From Plantago major (Eukaryota > Streptophyta > Magnoliopsida > Lamiales > Plantaginaceae), in NCBI GenBank assembly GCA_026545765.1, contig CM048840.1:90114877-90178876 (forward strand): DNA of 64,000 nucleotides. Direction: 5' to 3'. The notes under the pieces are model-generated. The model saw nothing but the letters and a program-made list of their open reading frames with translations, ran no database searches and had not been told where the DNA came from. The position numbers and the translations under genes are program-made. Below are positions 58,659-64,000 of this stretch, one piece after another (the first letter of the stretch is position 1; each line of letters opens with the position of its first letter).

Positions 58659-59616
58659 TGTTAGAATTTTAGTCACCAAAAAGGCTAGCCCATGACTTTG
58701 CACCTCAACCAAAGGGGCCCCACACGTTGGAAATGAAGTTTCCTCAACCGTAATCTACTATAGTGATAGATGACACTTGAGAAAGAATTACAAAAATTCA
58801 TTGAAAGGTGAAAGAGTAATTGAAACTCAATGTGTGTTGGTTGATGCATTTTTATGGAATGCCAAGAGTAGGAATGGGAGAAGTCCCACATGACTAAAAT
58901 TGAGAAAGAATGAACTAAATAATAGTGCGACTTGGGTTAAGAGTTTGGGCCCTTAGGGGCACCCATGATTTGGAAGGGGGGAGAAGCTAGATGCTCCATC
59001 ACTTGACCACATGCACCCGCCAGGAGCCGAGCCCGGGTCACGGGTTGTGGGTCCGGGGTCCATGGGTTCATGGGTCGTGGTCTAGAGTTGATTATAATCT
59101 TTTTGGGCCAGAAACCTGCTACGTTTGGTTGAGCCCAATAAGATTAGTCTGAAACGAAAAGCCCAACAGTTGTACCTGTTCGTATTGGGCTTGAGCGAAA
59201 CAGTACAAACTGTTCACACGGGACATGACTATTCGGAACTGTTGCACTTTCAGAAAGTCGCAACTCCTCAGGGACCTATTCGCGAATAGTTGTGCCTGTC
59301 AGACTCAACGCTTCGAAACTATAAATAGGCCCCCCTAGAATCGAATTTGCACACATAAATCCATTCCTTCTTTCTTCTCTCTTAACTCTCTAAGCCTGAA
59401 TAAACCTTTATTGTATTAGTTCGCCGAGTCAGAGTTCAAGTGTTGGGACTCTGATTCAAATACTGTTGTTCTATCTTGGGAGACTATTTTTCTAAGCAAA
59501 CCGTAAGCACTAGTGCGGGGCAAATACAGTCTTAAAGAAATAAACCACCCCTTCGCTCAGCAGTCTAATCTCCTTACTCTGTTTTTGTTTGCCATCCTCA
59601 TACACTACCACCAACA
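58659..59616 (+). repeat. 5' LTR of element F (end approximate)
   Basis: Starts TGTTAGAATT; the end is set at the ccaaca at 59616, because the partner LTR is outside the window and cannot confirm it. A TATAAATA box at 59320-59327 followed by a pyrimidine-rich leader is a good LTR promoter. The sequence after the LTR (aacaacttaagactg) is not the usual methionine-tRNA primer site. Confidence 0.75.
59320..59327 (+). promoter_or_regulatory. TATA box in the LTR of element F
   Basis: TATAAATA about 30 bp before a likely start in a CT-rich stretch, roughly 330 bp before the gag ATG. Confidence 0.6.
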
Positions 59617-59647
59617 AACAACTTAAGACTGTACTTGTGTATCGAAG

Positions 59648-60570
59648 ATGTCTACTACTGGAAGTGTGTCCCCGCTGTTCCTGCTCCTGCTGTTCGCATC
59701 AATGCCGCTCCCCAACCATGGCAAAAAGCCGGAGAAGTTCCTGAGTACCAACTTCAAGCAGTGGAAAGAGAAGATGTTGTTCTACCTGACGACAATTGGG
59801 CTGGACAACTATCTCAATGCTGAAACACCTACCGCTCTTGTCCTACAAGACACTGATCCGAATGCAATGTCTCCAGAAGCTGTTCAGGCCACACAGGATG
59901 ACAACCGGAACAGGCAACTGGCCTATGATGCTTGGGTTCATGGCGATTTCCTATGTAAGAACTACATTATAAATTGTCTTGCTGATGCACTTTACACTGC
60001 CTTCTGCACTATCAGTACGACAAGGGAATTATGGGAGAAACTGGACAAGAAGTATAGCGCTCAGGATGCTGGTACTAAGAAGTTCATTGTGGGGAAGTTC
60101 CTGAACTTCAAAATGGCTGACTCTAAGTCTGTGATGAGTCAAGTCCTGGAGTTTCAGTCTATGCTCCACGAACTGGAACAGGAAGGCATGAAGCCTAATG
60201 AGCCATTCCTGGTCGCTTCACTGATTGAGAAACTGCCACCATCATGGAACTAGTTCATGAGTTATCTCAAGTTGAAGACCAAGGAGATGGGGCTTGAAGG
60301 GCTGATCGTTAAGCTTCAGATTCAGGAAGATAATCGGAGGGCTTTAGGCAAAGGAAAGCAGCCCAAGAAGCCAAGGCTCACCTGGTTGATTCCAAAGGGA
60401 AGTCCAAGGGGAATTCTAACAAAAAGCGCAAGACGCGCGAGGGGGACATGAAGTCTCAAGGGAAACAAGGGAAGCCTAGGAAGATCAAGGGAAACTGCTT
60501 CAATTGCGGAAAGCCTAGGCATATGAAGGCAGATTGTAATTCGCTCAAGAAGGACAAGGCCAATGTTGCT
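59648..60570 (+). pseudogene. Element F: gag
   Basis: The ATG at 59648 begins MSTTGSVSPLFLLL. The body has KPEKFLSTNFKQWKEKMLF and LWEKLDKKYSAQDAG, the copia gag pattern, then LIVKLQIQEDNRR, a K/R-rich stretch and a zinc knuckle CFNCGKPRHMKADC near 60499-60540. The gag binds and packages element RNA in the particle. Broken in about three places. Confidence 0.9.
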
Positions 60571-60588
60571 TAAGCAAAAGATGACCCT

Positions 60589-61740
60589 ATGGTGGAGCAC
60601 ATGATCAACTCCTTTCCTGTTGTTGTCGTAGAAGCAAATCTGGTTGAAAACCCAAGGCAGTGGTGGATTAATACGGGTGCAACTCGCCACATATGTTCAG
60701 ACAGGGGTGCCTTCTCTACCTACTCTCCGGTGAAAGACAATAAGCTGTTCATGGAAAATGACGCTACTTCGGAGGTGAAAGGAGTTGGAAAAGTGGTTCT
60801 GAATATGACTCCTGGAAAGGAGCTCATTCTGAATGAAGTGATGCATGTTCCAGATATCCGCAAGAATCTGGTGTCCGGGCCGTTGCTGGTCAAGGCAGGT
60901 TTCAAGATGACTTTCGAGTCTAGTCAGTTTGTACTACTTAAGTCTGGCAAGTTTGTAGGAAAGGGCTACATGTGTGATGGGCTCTTTAAGATGTCTGTAA
61001 TGTCTGTTGTACGCTCCTTTGAGAGCAAGAGCAATGAAATAAATGATTCTACCTACTTGTCTGAGTTCTCCAATTTATGGCACCATAGATTAGGACATAC
61101 AAACTACAATGCGATTCGAAATTTAAAAAGAACGAAACATTTTCCGTCCTTCGAAATCAACCCTCAAAGTAAATGCAAGGTTTGTGTGGAGGGAAAACTA
61201 ACAAAGGCACCATTTCATTCAGTGAACAGAACCACGATTCCTCTAGAATTAATTCACAACGACTTGTGTGACTTAAAAATTGTGCAAACTAGAGGAGGGA
61301 AAAAGTATTTTGTTACTTTTATTGATGATTGCACTAGATATTGTTATGTTTATTTGCTAAGAAGCAAGGATGAAACCTTAGAAGCATTTAAACACTACAA
61401 AACTGAAGTTGAGAATCAACGTAATACTCGAATTAAAATAATTCGAAGTGACAGAGGTGGAGAATATGGAGCACCATTTGAAGAATATTGTTCCCAGTTT
61501 GGCATTATTCATCAAACTACTGCTCTTTATTCGCCTCAGTCTAATGGTGTTGCTGAACGAAAAATTTGTACTCTCAAGGAGATGATGAATGCACTATTAT
61601 TAGATTCTGGATTAGCCAGAATTTGTGGGGGGAGGCTATTCTCACGGCCACTACTATTCTTAACAGAATACCCCGTAAAAGTAGTGATGTTACTCCATAT
61701 GAATTATGGAAAGGTCAGAAGCCTTCTTACAAACACTTGA
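60589..61740 (+). pseudogene. Element F: protease and integrase (first part)
   Basis: The frame opens before the protease motif WWINTGATRHICSD (about residues 23-36). The region between protease and integrase includes VMHVPDIRKNLVSG. The HHCC zinc finger (LWHHRLGHTNYNAI, CKVCVEGKLTK) and the integrase core (LELIHNDLCDLK, FVTFIDDCTRY, SDRGGEYGAPFEEYC, SPQSNGVAERK) follow. The C-terminal integrase part is read at 61566-62135 (SYKHLKVWG, IFIGYANNSSAYRF). Broken. Confidence 0.92.
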
Positions 61741-61979
61741 AAGTGTGGGGTTGCTTACCTAAGGTGGTAATACCCAAACCAAAGAAAGTGAAAATTGGAC
61801 CCAAGACTGTAGATTGCATATTTATAGGATATGCAAACAACAGTAGCGCGTATCGCTTCTTAGTGCATAAGTCACATACACCGGATATCCATGAGGGTAC
61901 AGTCATTGAATCAAAGAATGCAGAATTCTCGGAAGAAGTTTTTCATAGGAAGGAAAAGAAGGAAATAGTCTCTCGCAAA

Positions 61980-62210
61980 CGAGATTATGAAACTGCAATA
62001 GGGTCAAATGTGGGGGTCCCTGACTTAAGTGGCTCTGAGGCAGAATTTGAAGGTTTACCTCCAGAGAATGTTGCAGAACCTGAAGGTTCACCTCCTCCAA
62101 AGAATGCTGCAGAACCTGATGGTTTTACCACCTGAGAATGTTGCAGAACCCGGAAGTTCACATCAAGAGAATGATATCGAACCAAGGAGGAGTAAGAGGG
62201 CTAGGACTCA
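61980..62210 (+). repeat. Short tandem repeat in the integrase-RT linker of F
   Basis: Four to five imperfect copies of a ~30-bp unit close to ttacctccagagaatgttgcagaacctgaaggt (62040-62160). The linker is P/E-rich. Such linkers vary in length between related copia elements. Confidence 0.75.
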
Positions 62211-63785
62211 GAAAGATTTTGATCCTGATTTTCTTACATACCTTGTAGAAAACGAGCCTAGGACTATCCAAGAGGCGATGTCCACTCCTGAAGCCGCTTT
62301 TTGGAAAGAGGACATTGAAAGCAAAATGGAATCCATACTTGGGAAGTGGTTGACCTTCCTCCGGGAAATAAACCATTGGGTTGCAAGTGGATACTTAAAC
62401 GCAAGTATAAAGCAGATTGGAACCATTGATAAGTACAAGGCTCGTCTAGTAGTCAAAGGCTATAGACAAAAGGAGGGTCTTGATTACTTTGACACATACT
62501 CGCCTGTGTCTAGGATAACTTCCATTAGAGTGTTCATAGCCATAGCTGCACTGTGTGGTCTTGAGATACATCAAATGGATGTTAAAACTGCTTTCCTGAA
62601 TGGAGAATCAGACGAGGAAATATATATATGGAACAACTTGAAGGGTATGTAGTTCCAGGAAAAGAGAAGAAGGTCTGTCGTCTTGTCAAGTCATTGTACG
62701 GACTTAAGAAAGCTCCTAAACAATGGCACGAAAAGTTTGACAACACGTTGCGGTCAAAAGGCTTTTCTATAAATGAGTTTGATAAGTGTATCTATGTGAA
62801 AGGGAACGCTGAATCTTTTGTCATGATATGCTTATATGTGGATGACATGCTCATTATTGGAAGTAGCCTGGATTTGATCTTAAAAACAAAGCAAATGTTG
62901 AAACAACTTTTCGACATGAAAGACTTGGGTGTAGCAGATTTAATCTTAGGAATAAAGATTTCTAAGACGCCCGAGGGTTTGGTGCTATCACAATCTCATT
63001 ACGTTGAAGACATTTTAAGGAGATATGATGTTTTCAACCGTCAATGTGTAAGGACACCAATGAACGAATCTTAGTGTTTAGACAAACACTTAGGTTATCC
63101 GGTAAACCAAAGGCAATATGCTCAGATAATTGGCAGTTTGATGTACGTGATGAACTGCACTCGTCCAGATATTGCTTATGCAGTCAACAAGTTGGCTAGG
63201 TTTACGCATAATCCAGGAAGTGCCCACTGGAAAGCACTATATCATCTATTGGGTTACTTAAAGTTCACAATAGATTTTGGATTACACTATGGAAGATATC
63301 CAACAGTATTGGAAGGATACATCAATGCCAACTGGATATCTGATAGTACAAACACTAAGTCCACTAGTGTTTATGTGTTTACCATTGGTGGTGGTGCTAT
63401 TTCTTGGAAGTCCTCTAAACAAACGTGCATCGCCCGATCCACGATGGAATTGGAATTCATAGCTTTGGACAAAGCCGGAGAAGAAGCAGAATGGCTTCGA
63501 GAATTTTTAGAGGATATCCCTTGTTGGGATAAGCCTGTGCCTTCCGAAACTATTCACTGCGACAGTTTGTCGGCGTTAGGAAGGGCAGAAAACAATATGT
63601 ATAATGGCATGTCTAGACATATACGTCGTAGACATAAAACTATTAGGCAGTTGATCTCTACGGGGGTTATCACTATTGATTATGTGAAATCAAAGGATAA
63701 CATTGCGGATCCGCTGACCAAAGCGCTACTTAGAGATCAAGGAATCTGCCTGTCTAGGGGAATGGTCTTAAGACCCACTAAATAA
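62029..63785 (+). pseudogene. Element F: reverse transcriptase and RNase H
   Basis: Reverse transcriptase pieces show [37 protein letters not shown] and the catalytic [12 protein letters not shown] (about 62830-62870). RNase H (63138-63785) shows [33 protein letters not shown] and [12 protein letters not shown]. Same domain order and close motifs as in element D (34510-32942). Fossil with about two or three breaks. Confidence 0.92.
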
Positions 63786-64000
63786 GGGAATTTACGGTGG
63801 CAATCCAACCATACTGACTGGAGATCCCAAGAATTTGGTTCAATGGGACAACTAAACTGTAAAGGACCAGTACGTGCCTCGTGAAGCTTTGTACTTCGAG
63901 GTAAAAGCAGTTAGGAGTTATATTCCATTTGCGCCATTCCCGTGAAAGACATTAAGTGCTCCTGCAGTCCGGGTGGAGGATGAGTCACTAAACTCTTAAT
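63786..64000 (+). other. 3' non-coding region of element F
   Basis: Stretch after RNase H up to the window end; no polypurine tract or LTR reached yet. Confidence 0.7.

Larger units (their letters stand above)
58659..64000 (+). mobile_element. Element F: Ty1/copia retrotransposon, 3' end outside the window
   Basis: Plus strand. The 5' LTR starts TGTTAGAATTTTAG at 58659. Internal genes follow in copia order: gag from 59648, zinc knuckle near 60490-60540, protease near 60660, integrase about 61060-62000, reverse transcriptase about 62230-63070 and RNase H to 63785. The 3' LTR is not reached by 64000. Gag and RNase H are clearly related to element D, so D and F share a lineage. The five bases before it (gatta, 58654-58658) are the presumed left target copy. 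Broken at about five or more places. Confidence 0.92.

Noticed and set aside
1-64000. tRNA, rRNA or known small RNA genes
   Set aside because: No cloverleaf-like tRNA with A and B boxes or rRNA sequence was recognised by eye. The tRNA-like 12-mer at 26298-26309 is a primer site, not a gene.

Overview
This window looks like plant nuclear DNA, probably from a eudicot. The evidence is indirect: Ty1/copia and Ty3/gypsy LTR elements, an En/Spm (CACTA) transposon carrying a plant-type Transposase_24 gene, a Stowaway MITE, MuDR-like (MULE) transposons and plant-style GT-AG introns. Almost everything is mobile DNA. I find no intact host gene, no tRNA or rRNA gene and no CRISPR array. The best host-gene candidate is a short possible first exon (31306-31530) cut by a copia element.

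Left third (1-29139): a nested stack around an old minus-strand Sirevirus-type copia element, called B here. Its pieces lie at 4183-6877, 8387-9303 and 28468-29134. Into B went (i) A, a plus-strand element of a related Sirevirus family, whose 3' part is at 1-4182; (ii) a gypsy-type solo LTR (6878-8381, target duplication GACCA); and (iii) a 3.5-kb CACTA transposon (9304-12362 plus 28005-28464, target duplication TAG). Into the CACTA went (iv) C, a 15.6-kb minus-strand Sirevirus-like copia element (12368-27999, target duplication TATAC) of the same family as A. C carries a very long post-pol region in the position of the Sirevirus env-like gene.

Middle (29135-37944): AT-rich intergenic DNA with a long TA microsatellite, a 264-bp Stowaway MITE, the possible host exon, and copia element D (31531-37944, target duplication TGTTC, minus strand).

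Right-centre (38008-49929): an 11.8-kb imperfect palindrome with arms of about 5 kb (38008-42993 and 44632-49804). The 1.64-kb loop is made of two direct copies of an ~840-bp unit holding a minisatellite. Both arms carry a long-TIR MULE-like element, complete on the right and truncated on the left at a poly-C tract, and an exon-like 78-bp segment with splice signals. This is the most unusual structure in the window and could be transcribed as a long hairpin RNA.

Right end (49996-64000): a 1.0-kb non-autonomous MULE-type element, an orphan gypsy-type LTR (51937-52774), a ~247-bp tandem repeat array, a decayed four-exon MuDR transposase gene on the minus strand (58093-54658), and a plus-strand copia element F (58659 to beyond the window) inserted into a third fragment of the palindrome-arm sequence.

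All coordinates and repeat boundaries were read by eye. Boundaries supported by a target-site duplication are firm. Others are approximate, as noted in each entry.
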